From: Lacrimispora sp. BS-2
GTDB taxonomy: Bacteria > Bacillota > Clostridia > Lachnospirales > Lachnospiraceae
Length of the DNA stretch: 64,000 nt
Direction: 5' to 3'
NCBI RefSeq assembly: GCF_040207125.1
Contig: NZ_CP157940.1
Span: forward strand, 2,170,001-2,234,000
The number at the start of each line of letters is the position of its first letter. Position 1 is the stretch's first letter. Positions 50,918-59,598 of the stretch are shown piece by piece. Made by a program: the position numbers and the translations under genes. The notes under the pieces are model-generated. The model was not told where the DNA came from. It saw only the letters and a list, made by a program, of their open reading frames with translations, and made no database searches.

Positions 50918-51490
50918 ATGTCTTTAATAACCATTACCGCTTACTTCATTATACCCATATATACCATTTTGTTTGCCTGGGGAACCGACTGGTTCACAAT
51001 GAATTTTTCCGTATTAGGGAATCTGTCTTCCAGAAAAAACCTGTTTCTTTTATGGGGTATTATTGTAGGAACGTATTTTTATTACGTTTTAAAACGGATC
51101 ATAGGCGGACTTCCCCGGAACAGAAAAGAAACCGTGATCAGCACCACTGCCCTATTGCTTCTGGCTCTGGCAGTCATCACGCCTTATCTGCCGGACTCTC
51201 AGCCTATTCATGCGGTCCTCCATGTTATTTTATCCTTTTTGGCATCAATTTCTCTTCTTATCTGCCTTTATATGATCATCTGGAAGCTTTATTGCATGAA
51301 TCAGGCGGTTTACCGGCCCTATCTGCATGGCTTACTGGTGATAACGGTTTTGTCTGCCTTTCTCTTTTTCCTGACAGGAATCGTGAGCACGGTGCTGGAA
51401 ATATTTTTCACCCTGTCCTGTACCATACTGCTTGAAAGGCTTTACCGCAGAATCCAGGTTCCAAAGATCACGTGGAGGTCATTGGGCTAA
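50918..51490 (+). CDS. Six-segment membrane protein, possibly DUF998-like
   Basis: The 190-residue product is almost wholly hydrophobic with about six membrane segments; it opens MSLITITAYFIIPIYTILFA and has a short basic end. Charged or polar features include a WGTDWFTMNFSVLGN loop, which recalls DUF998 proteins, but the match is uncertain. GGAGGTG precedes the ATG. It stands alone between two minus-strand genes. Confidence 0.7.
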   Translation: MSLITITAYFIIPIYTILFAWGTDWFTMNFSVLGNLSSRKNLFLLWGIIVGTYFYYVLKRIIGGLPRNRKETVISTTALLLLALAVITPYLPDSQPIHAVLHVILSFLASISLLICLYMIIWKLYCMNQAVYRPYLHGLLVITVLSAFLFFLTGIVSTVLEIFFTLSCTILLERLYRRIQVPKITWRSLG

Positions 51491-51546
51491 AAAAAGGAAA
51501 GTACCCGGAAGAAAAAAACTTCTTACGGGCACTGACCTTTTGCCGG

Positions 51547-51579
51547 GCAAAAGCCCCGGATATAAAAACATACCGGGGC
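51547..51579 (-). terminator. Terminator after the DUF6465-like gene
   Basis: On the minus strand GCCCCGG pairs with CCGGGGC around an AT-rich loop and is followed by TTTTGCC. It lies about 17 bp after the stop of the small Lys/Ala-rich protein gene. Confidence 0.7.
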
Positions 51580-51595
51580 AGTGTCAGCATAAATA

Positions 51596-51943
51596 CTACA
51601 ATATAATCTTATACTGGTCGGAGCCTTCTCCGTCCACAGCATAATAAGCAGTATCTTCTTCCGGTTTTATGTATATCTCAAGGGTTTTCACTGCAGCGTC
51701 TTCATGCTTTGATAAATAATCCTTTTTAACTGCTTCAAGCACTTCTCCTGCGGCAATTTGTTTTCCTGAATATTCCAGAAAGAAGGATACCTCCGGATCT
51801 TTTTTCTTTGCAGCTGTTCTCTTTGGCGCACTGCTTTTTTTCACAGGCGCCTTCCTGACATCATCAGCCGCCGCTGCTTTTTCAACTGCCATTTCCTCTG
51901 GGGCTTTCGCTGTTTTTTTTCCTGCACTTTTATTGTTTTCCAT
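51596..51943 (-). CDS. DUF6465-like small protein with basic Lys/Ala N-terminus
   Basis: ATG 51943 (MENNKSAGKKTAK) is chosen because GAGGAGGAG precedes it. The 115-residue protein has a disordered Lys/Ala-rich N-terminal half and a folded C-terminal half (VSFFLEYSGKQIAAGEVLEA; LEIYIKPEEDTAYYAVDGEG). This build matches DUF6465-type proteins of Lachnospiraceae, of unknown function. The basic tail could bind nucleic acid; inference only. Confidence 0.7.
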   Translation of the reverse strand: MENNKSAGKKTAKAPEEMAVEKAAAADDVRKAPVKKSSAPKRTAAKKKDPEVSFFLEYSGKQIAAGEVLEAVKKDYLSKHEDAAVKTLEIYIKPEEDTAYYAVDGEGSDQYKIIL

Positions 51944-52196
51944 AATTCTCCTCCTCAAACAAATAAAACGGTGACAACCATTGCAACTCAGCCATATCAT
52001 TCATAATTTGGCGGATAGAACGTTTCTATAAAAGACATATGCGTTTGCCGTCAAATTATTCAAATGTTTTAACATGGCTTACCTGTAACTACAAATCAAG
52101 CCTGCCAGTGATGTTTAAAATTAGCTGAGTGAATTATAGAACGAAACCCCTGTTTTGTCAATAAAAACCATCCTCTTCCCATAAAACCGGGTATTT

Positions 52197-52811
52197 TTAA
52201 GGTCTGATCACCAGGCGGGCGCCAGCCATTTTTTCCACAATTTCATACATATTGGTTACGGAACCAACCTGCAGCTTGTCTGTTAATTCATAATGATTCA
52301 GGCAGGTTCCGCAGGTGAGGATTTCCACTCCCTGGGCCTCTAAGCTCTTTAAGTCCTCCAGGGACTGAGAGCCTTCCACAGATAACCTGGCTCCCCCATT
52401 ATAAAGAAGAACCGTCTCAGGAAGCTCTTCCTGCTTGGTAAGGGCATAAACAAATCCCTTCATCAGAATGCGTCCAAGTTCTTCATTGCCTCCTCCCATC
52501 TGATCCGATGAAAGCACTGCTACAAGGCCTTTTTTTCTGGCATCCGGGAAGCATTCTTCCTCTTTGGCCGTTTCTTCCAGATTGCCGGGTTTCCTGTTTA
52601 CGTGGAACAGGATTTCATATTCCCCTTCGGCTTTTTTCTCAGAAACAGGAGCAAATCCCTCATAACTCCCCAGTTTCATTACATTCTGAACTGCAATTTC
52701 ATTGTCCACAAGGACCTTTAATGTACCCTCACCCATATCCTTTAATGCCTCTTTTGCTTTAATAACCGGCTGTGGACATGTCAGGCCTCTGGCATCAACA
52801 ATTTTTTCCAT
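52197..52811 (-). CDS. yedF: YedF-type sulfurtransferase-like protein (TusA + DsrE-like)
   Basis: The 204-residue protein has a TusA-like domain (residues 1-75; DARGLTCPQPVIKAKEALKD, with the active Cys11) and a DsrE-like domain (about 95-200; AVLSSDQMGGGNEELGRILM, LTCGTCLNHYEL). Genes of this type are often near selenium-use genes (selD, selenocysteine lyase); none is visible here. It starts 1 bp after an XRE regulator gene, so the pair is one unit. Confidence 0.9.
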   Translation of the reverse strand: MEKIVDARGLTCPQPVIKAKEALKDMGEGTLKVLVDNEIAVQNVMKLGSYEGFAPVSEKKAEGEYEILFHVNRKPGNLEETAKEEECFPDARKKGLVAVLSSDQMGGGNEELGRILMKGFVYALTKQEELPETVLLYNGGARLSVEGSQSLEDLKSLEAQGVEILTCGTCLNHYELTDKLQVGSVTNMYEIVEKMAGARLVIRP

Positions 52812-52812
52812 G

Positions 52813-53181
52813 TTACCGTTCTCCTTTTCTTCTATTTTCTCTTTCCAGTTCTTCCATTACAATGATCATGGAACGCAAAAGCCGCCTGTTATTCTTAGAC
52901 AGCATCGCTGCCTTCTGTACCATCTCAATGACTTCATAATCATTCTGCCGGGATTGCCCGTCTTCTGCCTCTTGTTCCAGCAAAGAAAAGAAATCCGACA
53001 TTTTAAGACCAAACGCATTGCAGATCCTGCCGAGTTTTGGCAGGCTGATATTGGCTCTCCTTCCAAACAAGCTGGACAATGTGGACTGAGCAATCCCGCT
53101 TTCCTTTGATAACCTGTACATAGACCACTCTTTGCTTCTGTTGATTTCCTCGATTTTCTTAAGTACCGCCTCGTTGTCCAT
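52813..53181 (-). CDS. XRE-family transcriptional regulator
   Basis: ATG 53181 (MDNEAVLKKIEEINRSKEWS) follows GTGAGG. The 122-residue protein has a helix-turn-helix at residues 8-62 (YRLSKESGIAQSTLSSLFGR; LPKLGRICNAFGLKMSDFF) and a helical C-terminus. It is coupled to yedF, and probably regulates that gene or itself. Confidence 0.85.
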   Translation of the reverse strand: MDNEAVLKKIEEINRSKEWSMYRLSKESGIAQSTLSSLFGRRANISLPKLGRICNAFGLKMSDFFSLLEQEAEDGQSRQNDYEVIEMVQKAAMLSKNNRRLLRSMIIVMEELERENRRKGER

Positions 53182-53329
53182 ACAGATATTCCTCACTTCC
53201 CATAGATACAATTATAGTAGTATATAGTACGCAGGTTTTATAGATTGCAATACTTGCTGTATATACTTCTATTATCAGTAGTATCCTATGTTTTGTAAGG
53301 CTTTATAAGCACATGTTCATATAAACCTT

Positions 53330-53365
53330 AAAACCGGGACCAGTCCTTTTTAGGACCTGCCCCGG
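53330..53365 (-). terminator. Terminator after the DUF1292 gene
   Basis: CCGGGGCAGGTCC pairs with GGACTGGTCCCGG around an A-rich loop, followed by TTTTAAGG on the minus strand. It lies just after the stop of the acidic protein gene. Confidence 0.85.
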
Positions 53366-53377
53366 CTTTTCCTCTGT

Positions 53378-53716
53378 CTACTCTTCGTCTTCGTCTTCGC
53401 CTACCAGTTCATCATATTCCGCATCATCCAGTAATTCGTCAAAGGCATCCGCAACGATCTCATATTCCTCGTCATCTTCAATATTTTCAAGATTCGGCTG
53501 CCCGTCCTCCTTCTCAGAATAACGGTACAGATAAACTTCTCCCTCTTCCGCCTCAGGGCCGTTCATCGGAAGCAGTGCAATATAATCTCTTTCGCCTGCT
53601 GTGAAAATGGTAAGTACTACGCACTCCAGCTCTGATCCATCATCCAGGGTCAGTGTAACTGTCATTTCCTCCTGCGGTTCCATATCATCCCGCTCTAAAT
53701 TAGGATCCTGTGCCAT
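53378..53716 (-). CDS. DUF1292-family acidic protein (YrzB-like)
   Basis: ATG 53716 (MAQDPNLERDDMEPQEEM) follows GAGAGG. The 112-residue protein has the DUF1292 core (MTVTLTLDDGSELECVVLTI, DYIALLPMNG, VYLYRYSE) and a very acidic end. The family is widespread in Firmicutes with unknown role. In many genomes it sits near ruvX and alaS; here it does not. Confidence 0.9.
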   Translation of the reverse strand: MAQDPNLERDDMEPQEEMTVTLTLDDGSELECVVLTIFTAGERDYIALLPMNGPEAEEGEVYLYRYSEKEDGQPNLENIEDDEEYEIVADAFDELLDDAEYDELVGEDEDEE

Positions 53717-53815
53717 TCCGATACCTCTCTTTTTTCTTAATCTAGTTGTATGGCGCTTTCTTACGCCTATTTCCACTCTATCAAACAATCCGGCAAAAAT
53801 CAAGGGATTTTATCT

Positions 53816-54340
53816 TTAATATTCAATTCCCTTTCTTGCTGAAATTCCCCTGTCGTATGGATGCTTTACTTTTCTGATTTCCGACACATAATCCGCCATT
53901 TCTACAAGTTTTTCAGAGGGCTCCCTTCCTGTAAAAACCACCTCAAGCCCCTCAGGACGGGCAGAAAGAAACTCCAAAACCCTTTTTTCCTCCACCAGGC
54001 CAAAATTGCATACAGCCATGATCTCATCTAAAACAAGCAGGTCAAAATTCTCCGTTACCGCCTTGTTTAAGGTCCTTTCCAGCAATTGAGAATAATAAAC
54101 GCCCGCCTCTTTTTTCTGCTCAGGGGACATTCTGGAAAAAAAGCCAAAGCTTTGCTCACAGGGCGTGACCGTGATTCCTGAGAGCCCGCTTAATGTCTTT
54201 ACTTCACCGGAATGATCAGTTTTTAAAAACCTGGTAATAAGCACCCGCTTCCCGCTGCCGCAGGCCCGCACAGACAGTCCTATGGCTGCCGTTGTCTTTC
54301 CCTTTCCATCCCCGCAGTATATGTGTACACAGGACTTCAT
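53816..54340 (-). CDS. cobO: Cob(I)yrinic acid a,c-diamide adenosyltransferase
   Basis: The enzyme adds the adenosyl group to cobalamin or its precursors (BtuR/CobO/CobA type). The 174-residue protein has the modified P-loop HIYCGDGKGKTTAAIGL and the DLLVLDEIMAVCNFGLV and GLEVVFTGREP segments of the family. No other cobalamin gene is near. Length is usual. It lies 27 bp downstream of the helicase gene. Confidence 0.94.
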   Translation of the reverse strand: MKSCVHIYCGDGKGKTTAAIGLSVRACGSGKRVLITRFLKTDHSGEVKTLSGLSGITVTPCEQSFGFFSRMSPEQKKEAGVYYSQLLERTLNKAVTENFDLLVLDEIMAVCNFGLVEEKRVLEFLSARPEGLEVVFTGREPSEKLVEMADYVSEIRKVKHPYDRGISARKGIEY

Positions 54341-54367
54341 CTCTCTTTCTCCTCTCCCTATTCCTGA

Positions 54368-56212
54368 TCATTCCCGTTCCAGGTATTCCCGGACAAAACG
54401 GGAAACCTCCTGCTTTTTGCTGTATCTCTCCCGCACATAATTGACGTGAAGCCGCTCTTTTGACCTTGTCATTGCCACGTAAAACATCCGCCGCTCTTCC
54501 TCCAAATCTGCGGGAAGCACTGCCTTATGGTGAGGTGTCACGCCTTCATTGGCGTCCAGAATATAGACGATCCTGTATTCCAGTCCCTTGGAGCTGTGCA
54601 TGGTCATAAGAGAGACTCCATTTAAATTTCCTCCCCCTGACTGGGCCTGGGCTTTTAATTCTTCTCCATATTCTTTCATATGACGGAACCATTCCACTGC
54701 AGTGGGATAACCGGCTGCGCTCTCCTGAAGCTGGTCCAAAACCTCCAAAAGCTCCTCCGGCTTCATTCTCCGGTACTGGGCGTATTCCCGGATGTAATCG
54801 TCATAGCCCACCGCTTTCCTGATATAGTTTACAGCGGCCACAGGCGCCATATTCCTTATCATCTTTAAATCATATTCCAGCTGCTCGACCCGCTCCACCA
54901 TCCAGCCCCTGTCCTGATAAAAGGATTTTATGGATTCCCAGTTCACCGGATTGTTTTCCACCGCGTCCCGGCTTATGTAGCGGTTGGGACGGTTGATGAT
55001 CTGAAGCACATTGGCCCTGGATAAATCACCGGCCGCTGCATGGATATAAGAAACAATGTTTTTTGCAATCCAATGATCGTACAGGTTGGGCACTGAATCC
55101 TTCATGGAGAAGGGGATATTATATTCCATAAACTTTTCGATCAACAGCCTTGGCCCCAGGTTTGTCCGGTAAAGGACCGCCATCTCCTGCCAGTCAAACC
55201 CGGCCTTTGCATAAGCCATGATTTCCTGGACGATTTCCTGGGTTTCCTCCTGGGGATCCTGCCAGACTCTTGTAACAACCGGCTTTCCATGCCCCTTTTT
55301 CGTGATGATCCTTTTCAGAAAACGCATCTCATTGTGGGCGATCAGCTTTCCGGCAGCCTCCACAATTTCTTTGGTGCTTCTAAAATTAATATTTAAAAGA
55401 ACTTTTTTAGCTTCTTTATAATCCTTTTCAAAGCCCAGCATGATTTCCGGCTTTGCTCCCCGGAAACGATAGATGGACTGGTCATCATCCCCTACGATAA
55501 ACAGATTATTTTCCGGCGCTGCCAGCATCCGGACAATTTCATACTGCACCCGGTTAATATCCTGAAACTCATCCACCAGAATATACTGATATTTTTTCTG
55601 CCATGCATTCAGGATGTCCTTTCTCTGGACAAATAATTCATAGCACATCACCATCATGTCATCAAAGTCAATGAGATTGGCCCTGCGAAGCCGGTCCTCA
55701 TACGCGAGATAAAGCTGTTTGAATATTTCTTCAGAGCAGTTTTTGGAATAATAATGATCCAGGTCAATCATCTCTCCTTTTACAGAGCTGATTTCCGATA
55801 AGACGGAGGTTACGAATTCCGCCTCATCCTCCACCTCTACCTGATTCTTATCCATGGCTTCCTTTATGTACTGGATCTTCTGCTCCTCCCTCACAATGCT
55901 GCGGGCATCGTAACGGTAGGCAAACTTAAGTATCCGGAAAAATATGGCATGAAAAGTTCCAAAGCTGACCCCAGACGGCCTGCCGCCCACAAGGCTTTCA
56001 AAACGTTCCTTCATTTCCCTGGCAGCTGCTTTTGTAAATGTGATGACCAGGATATTTGACGGATCCACACCATATGTCCCAATCAAATGACATATCCTGT
56101 GGGTGATGGTAAAGGTCTTCCCGGAACCTGGCCCGGCAAGGACCAGCATGGGACCTTTGTGGTGAAGGACCGCCTCCTTCTGGGCTCCTTCATATATGAC
56201 CTGTTCCTTCAT
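54368..56212 (-). CDS. UvrD/PcrA-type ATP-dependent DNA helicase
   Basis: ATG 56212 (MKEQVIYEGAQKEAVLHHKG) is preferred to an ATG 12 bp upstream because GGAGG lies directly before it. The 614-residue protein has superfamily 1A motifs: Walker A VLAGPGSGKTFTITHRI, DEFQDINRVQ, GDDDQSIYRFRGA, NFRSTKEIV, TMHSSKGLEY and VAMTRSKERL. It is about 100 residues shorter than PcrA, lacking much of the C-terminal end, so it is a UvrD-like relative rather than PcrA itself. Confidence 0.93.
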   Translation of the reverse strand: MKEQVIYEGAQKEAVLHHKGPMLVLAGPGSGKTFTITHRICHLIGTYGVDPSNILVITFTKAAAREMKERFESLVGGRPSGVSFGTFHAIFFRILKFAYRYDARSIVREEQKIQYIKEAMDKNQVEVEDEAEFVTSVLSEISSVKGEMIDLDHYYSKNCSEEIFKQLYLAYEDRLRRANLIDFDDMMVMCYELFVQRKDILNAWQKKYQYILVDEFQDINRVQYEIVRMLAAPENNLFIVGDDDQSIYRFRGAKPEIMLGFEKDYKEAKKVLLNINFRSTKEIVEAAGKLIAHNEMRFLKRIITKKGHGKPVVTRVWQDPQEETQEIVQEIMAYAKAGFDWQEMAVLYRTNLGPRLLIEKFMEYNIPFSMKDSVPNLYDHWIAKNIVSYIHAAAGDLSRANVLQIINRPNRYISRDAVENNPVNWESIKSFYQDRGWMVERVEQLEYDLKMIRNMAPVAAVNYIRKAVGYDDYIREYAQYRRMKPEELLEVLDQLQESAAGYPTAVEWFRHMKEYGEELKAQAQSGGGNLNGVSLMTMHSSKGLEYRIVYILDANEGVTPHHKAVLPADLEEERRMFYVAMTRSKERLHVNYVRERYSKKQEVSRFVREYLERE

Positions 56213-56256
56213 GATCTCCTCCATTTGAAAATCTGCCTTAAGCCGCAGATCCCATC

Positions 56257-56296
56257 AAAAAAAGCAGAGGTCCGGTCACAGCCGGAGCCTCTGCTT
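56257..56296 (-). terminator. Rho-independent terminator of gltX
   Basis: AAGCAGAGGCTCCGGC pairs with the complementary GCCGGACCTCTGCTT arm, and seven T residues follow on the minus strand. It lies just after the gltX stop and before the helicase gene. Confidence 0.9.
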
Positions 56297-56309
56297 CTGC
56301 AATTATAAT

Positions 56310-57770
56310 TTACAACGCTCCATTGCTTAAAAGTTCGATTCCCTTTCTGATTCTCATAAGGGTCTCTTCTTTTCCAAGGACCTCCATAATCTCGGTAGCG
56401 CCTGCGGGAGTCATCTGCTTTCCTGAAACCGCGGTGCGGATGGGCCACATAACAAAACCGGTTTTACACTCCTTTTCGGAAACATACTTTGAAAGCGTTT
56501 CATACAGCGCATCATTGCTGTAATCCTCCTGAGCTTCCAGGATTGGAAGCACATCCTTTAACAGGGCAAGGGAGGTTTCGCTGCCTGTCTTCATTTTCTT
56601 ATTGGTGTACATGGCAGTATCGTATTCCGGCAAAGTCTCAAAAAAGTCAATGTGTTCTGCAATGTCCGGAAAAACTTCGATTCTTGTTTTTACCATGGCA
56701 GCGATCTTTCTTAAGTCCAGATCCTTCTTAATAACATCCTTCAGATAAGGCTCTGCCAATTGGTAGAACCGGTCAAAGTCCATGGATTTCATATATTCGC
56801 TGTTCATCCAACGCAGTTTGGCCATGTCGAAAACTGCCGGGGATTTGCTCATATTGTGGAAGTCAAATTCCTTTATTAAATCCTCTAGGGAGAAAATCTC
56901 CTGGTTGCCCACCGGGGACCAGCCTAAAAGCGCAACATAATTTACAACAGCCTCTGATATGAAGCCCTGCATGATCAGATCTTCATAAGAGGAATGGCCG
57001 CTTCTCTTACTAAGCTTTTTGTGCTCCTCATTGGTAATCAGAGGACAGTGCACATATACCGGAACTTCCCAGCCAAATGCGGCATAAAGACGGTTATATT
57101 TGGGGGAAGAGGACAGATATTCGTTTCCTCTCACTACATGGGTAATTCCCATGAGATGATCATCTACCACGTTTGCAAAATTATAAGTGGGGAATCCGTC
57201 GGATTTGATCAGGACCATATCATCAAGTTCTGAGTTGTCCACGGAAATATCGCCGTATATCTCATCATGGAAAGCGGTTGTTCCTTCTGTAGGATTGTTC
57301 TGGCGGATAACATACGTCATACCTGCTGCCAGATTTGCTTCTACCTCTTCTTTGGAAAGATGGAGGCAGTGCTTGTCATAAGTCATGATCTCCTGGCCTT
57401 CCACAGTCTTTTTAAGGGAATCCAGCCTTTCCTGGGTACAGAAGCAGTAATAAGCTTCCCCTTTTTCTACAAGCTTTTTCGCGTATTCCAGGTAAATACC
57501 GGAGGCCTGGCGCTCACTCTGTACATAAGGGCCTACGCCGCCATCCTTGTCCGGGCCTTCGTCATGGTTTAACCCTGTCTCTTTTAAGGTTCTATAAATA
57601 ATCTCGACAGCACCTTCCACATAACGCTCCTGATCCGTATCTTCAATGCGGAGAAGGAAATCGCCGCCCTCATGCTTTGCAATCAGATAAGCATACAATG
57701 CAGTTCTTAAATTCCCTACGTGCATACGGCCCGTAGGACTTGGTGCGTATCTTGTTCTTATTTTACTCAT
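56310..57770 (-). CDS. gltX: Glutamate--tRNA ligase
   Basis: The start ATG 57770 gives [20 protein letters not shown], the family's usual beginning, with AGGAG 10 bp upstream; an open frame extends 321 bp further but is not conserved. The 486-residue enzyme has the HIGH-type motif (HVGN), the KMSKS-type motif KKLSKRSGH and a full anticodon-binding domain, so it is a true GluRS and not the short GluQ. In this bacterial group the enzyme may also charge tRNA-Gln. Confidence 0.97.
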   Translation of the reverse strand: MSKIRTRYAPSPTGRMHVGNLRTALYAYLIAKHEGGDFLLRIEDTDQERYVEGAVEIIYRTLKETGLNHDEGPDKDGGVGPYVQSERQASGIYLEYAKKLVEKGEAYYCFCTQERLDSLKKTVEGQEIMTYDKHCLHLSKEEVEANLAAGMTYVIRQNNPTEGTTAFHDEIYGDISVDNSELDDMVLIKSDGFPTYNFANVVDDHLMGITHVVRGNEYLSSSPKYNRLYAAFGWEVPVYVHCPLITNEEHKKLSKRSGHSSYEDLIMQGFISEAVVNYVALLGWSPVGNQEIFSLEDLIKEFDFHNMSKSPAVFDMAKLRWMNSEYMKSMDFDRFYQLAEPYLKDVIKKDLDLRKIAAMVKTRIEVFPDIAEHIDFFETLPEYDTAMYTNKKMKTGSETSLALLKDVLPILEAQEDYSNDALYETLSKYVSEKECKTGFVMWPIRTAVSGKQMTPAGATEIMEVLGKEETLMRIRKGIELLSNGAL

Positions 57771-57898
57771 TGTGAACACACTCCTATATCTTCTTTCTCG
57801 TAATGGGCCGGTTAAAGGAATCCACGCCAGAGCCACGTAGTTCATTATATAACGAACCACTGGAAAAAACAATGATTTAGCGGAATTTTCCAAAGCAA

Positions 57899-59248
57899 TT
57901 ATAATTCCAGAAGCCTGCAGGCCAGCTGGAAATATATGATCAGGCTGACCGCATCCACGATTGTGGTAATTAAAGGGGCCGCCATGATTGCCGGATCCAT
58001 GTGGAACACCTTGGCAGCAATGGGGAGAACTCCTCCAATGGTTTTTGCCACAATAACTGTGACCAAAAGGCTGAGCATCACCGTCAGGCAAAGCATCTCC
58101 TGCCCGGGATAAAGGATGATCAGACGGACATAATTCACAAGCCCCAGAATCAGTCCCACAAGGATAGCTACCTTTAATTCTTTAAAGAGCACACGGAAAA
58201 CATCTCTTGTTCCGATCTCTCCCACAGCCATTCCTCTGATGATCATGGTGCTGCTCTGGCTTCCTGCGTTGCCGCCTGTATCCGTAAGCATGGGGATAAA
58301 GGTCACAAGCAAAGGAATCACTGCAAAGGCCGATTCATATCTGGCCAGAATCCCGCCGGTCACCATGCTGCTGATCATCAGTACAAGAAGCCACATGATC
58401 CTGTTTTTTGCCAGCTGGAATACACTGGTTTTCAGATACGGCTTTTCACTGGGGATCATGGCAGCCATTTTTTCGAAATCCTCTGTGGCCTCCTGTTCCA
58501 TCACATCCACTACGTCATCAACCGTGACGATCCCCACCAGGCGTTCTTCGTGATCCACAACCGGAAGGCTTAAAAGGCCGTATTTCCGAAAGCTGTCCGC
58601 CACTTCTTCCTGGTCCTCAGTTGTGACCGCCTTTATCACATGGGTATCCATGATGTCGCCGATGGCCATCTCGTAGGGATTCATTAATAAGTCCTTGACC
58701 GTGACCACACCCTCCAGCCTTCTTGTGGCGTCCATCACGTAACAGGTGTAAATGGTTTCCTTATCCACTCCATGCTTTCTGATATAGTCAAAGGCCTGAG
58801 CCACTGTCATGGTCTTCTTAAGCCCCACATACTCAGCCGTCATAATGCTTCCGGCACTGTTTTCCGGATAGTTTAAAAACTGGTTGATCAGCTTTCTGGT
58901 ATCAGGGGTCGCATTCCGCAGGACCCTTTTTACCACGCTGGCAGGCAGTTCTTCCAACATATCCACCGCATCATCCACAAACAGATCTTCTACTATTGTT
59001 CCCAGTTCGTGATCAGTCATGCTGTTTATAATATGCTCCTGCTTCTCCACATCCAGACATGCGAACACATCGCTGGCCATTTCCTTGGGAAGCATCCGGA
59101 ACACCACCACTGTTTTTTCTGAATCCAATGCCTCAATGAAAGCTGCGATATCCACTTCATTGAATTCCATCAGCACAGCCTTAAGCTTTCGGAACTGACG
59201 GCTGTCAGCAAACTCCATCAGCTCTTCCATATTGTAACTCTCCTGCAT
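57899..59248 (-). CDS. mgtE: Magnesium transporter MgtE
   Basis: MgtE is a Mg2+ channel gated by its own cytosolic domains. The start at 59248 ([19 protein letters not shown]) has GGAGG 9 bp upstream. The 449-residue protein has the N domain (about 20-125; [14 protein letters not shown]), a CBS pair (about 130-255; [20 protein letters not shown] and [20 protein letters not shown]) and five membrane segments with [20 protein letters not shown], the ion-pore region. A long structured leader lies upstream. Confidence 0.95.
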   Translation of the reverse strand: MQESYNMEELMEFADSRQFRKLKAVLMEFNEVDIAAFIEALDSEKTVVVFRMLPKEMASDVFACLDVEKQEHIINSMTDHELGTIVEDLFVDDAVDMLEELPASVVKRVLRNATPDTRKLINQFLNYPENSAGSIMTAEYVGLKKTMTVAQAFDYIRKHGVDKETIYTCYVMDATRRLEGVVTVKDLLMNPYEMAIGDIMDTHVIKAVTTEDQEEVADSFRKYGLLSLPVVDHEERLVGIVTVDDVVDVMEQEATEDFEKMAAMIPSEKPYLKTSVFQLAKNRIMWLLVLMISSMVTGGILARYESAFAVIPLLVTFIPMLTDTGGNAGSQSSTMIIRGMAVGEIGTRDVFRVLFKELKVAILVGLILGLVNYVRLIILYPGQEMLCLTVMLSLLVTVIVAKTIGGVLPIAAKVFHMDPAIMAAPLITTIVDAVSLIIYFQLACRLLEL

Positions 59249-59311
59249 TCCACTCTTCCTCCACATGAACTTATTTTTCTGTCGCGGCTATATGGAAGCA
59301 AAACAAATACT

Positions 59312-59474
59312 GCATTGCAGGCAGTTTCCTGCAACGCAAAATAGCCATAATTACAGAACCAGCCTGTAATTCATGGCTATCATAAACGCAGAGAACCGTA
59401 CTCTTTTAACGGCAGCGAGACCAGAGCAGACCCGAAGTACAGGATTCTGCTCTCACTGCCATACGCCTATGATA
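59312..59474 (-). promoter_or_regulatory. Structured leader RNA of mgtE, candidate riboswitch
   Basis: On the minus strand an outer helix (59464-59474 with 59378-59388, TATCATA/TATGATA core) encloses a long hairpin (GGCAG at 59456-59460 with CTGCC at about 59411-59415; GAGAGCAGA/TCTGCTC above it) and a small AGAG/CTCT hairpin. A terminator hairpin follows and begins inside the outer helix's 3' arm, and a third hairpin (GCGTTGCAGG/CCTGCAATGC, about 59312-59337) with T-rich tail comes next. This architecture fits ligand-controlled termination. I do not see the M-box (ykoK) conserved sequence that usually precedes mgtE. Confidence 0.5.
59336..59380 (-). terminator. Intrinsic terminator within the mgtE leader
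   Basis: ATAGCCATGAATTACAG pairs with CTGTAATTATGGCTAT (one bulge or mismatch) and is followed by TTTTGCG on the minus strand. Its 5' arm shares ATA with the outer helix of the preceding structure, so the two are likely to compete. It lies about 90 bp before the mgtE start. Confidence 0.65.
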
Positions 59475-59598
59475 ATTGTCTGCTTCCATCTTCTGACTTC
59501 GACCTTCCACTCTGATTCACTTCCTTTCCTGAATGATATTCTTAATTAAGGATAACAGCTGCCATCATAAAAAGCAACCCCTAACCCTTATTTCTCTG

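Noticed and set aside
57771..57898. T-box leader before gltX
   Set aside because: The gap to mgtE is only 128 bp and shows neither a T-box motif nor a specifier stem.
57771..58091. 107-codon N-terminal extension of the gltX frame
   Set aside because: It is an open stretch that overlaps mgtE; the conserved GluRS start and ribosome site are at 57770.
59267..59560. Classical M-box riboswitch before mgtE
   Set aside because: The conserved M-box core sequence is not visible; the structured leader is therefore reported as unassigned rather than named.
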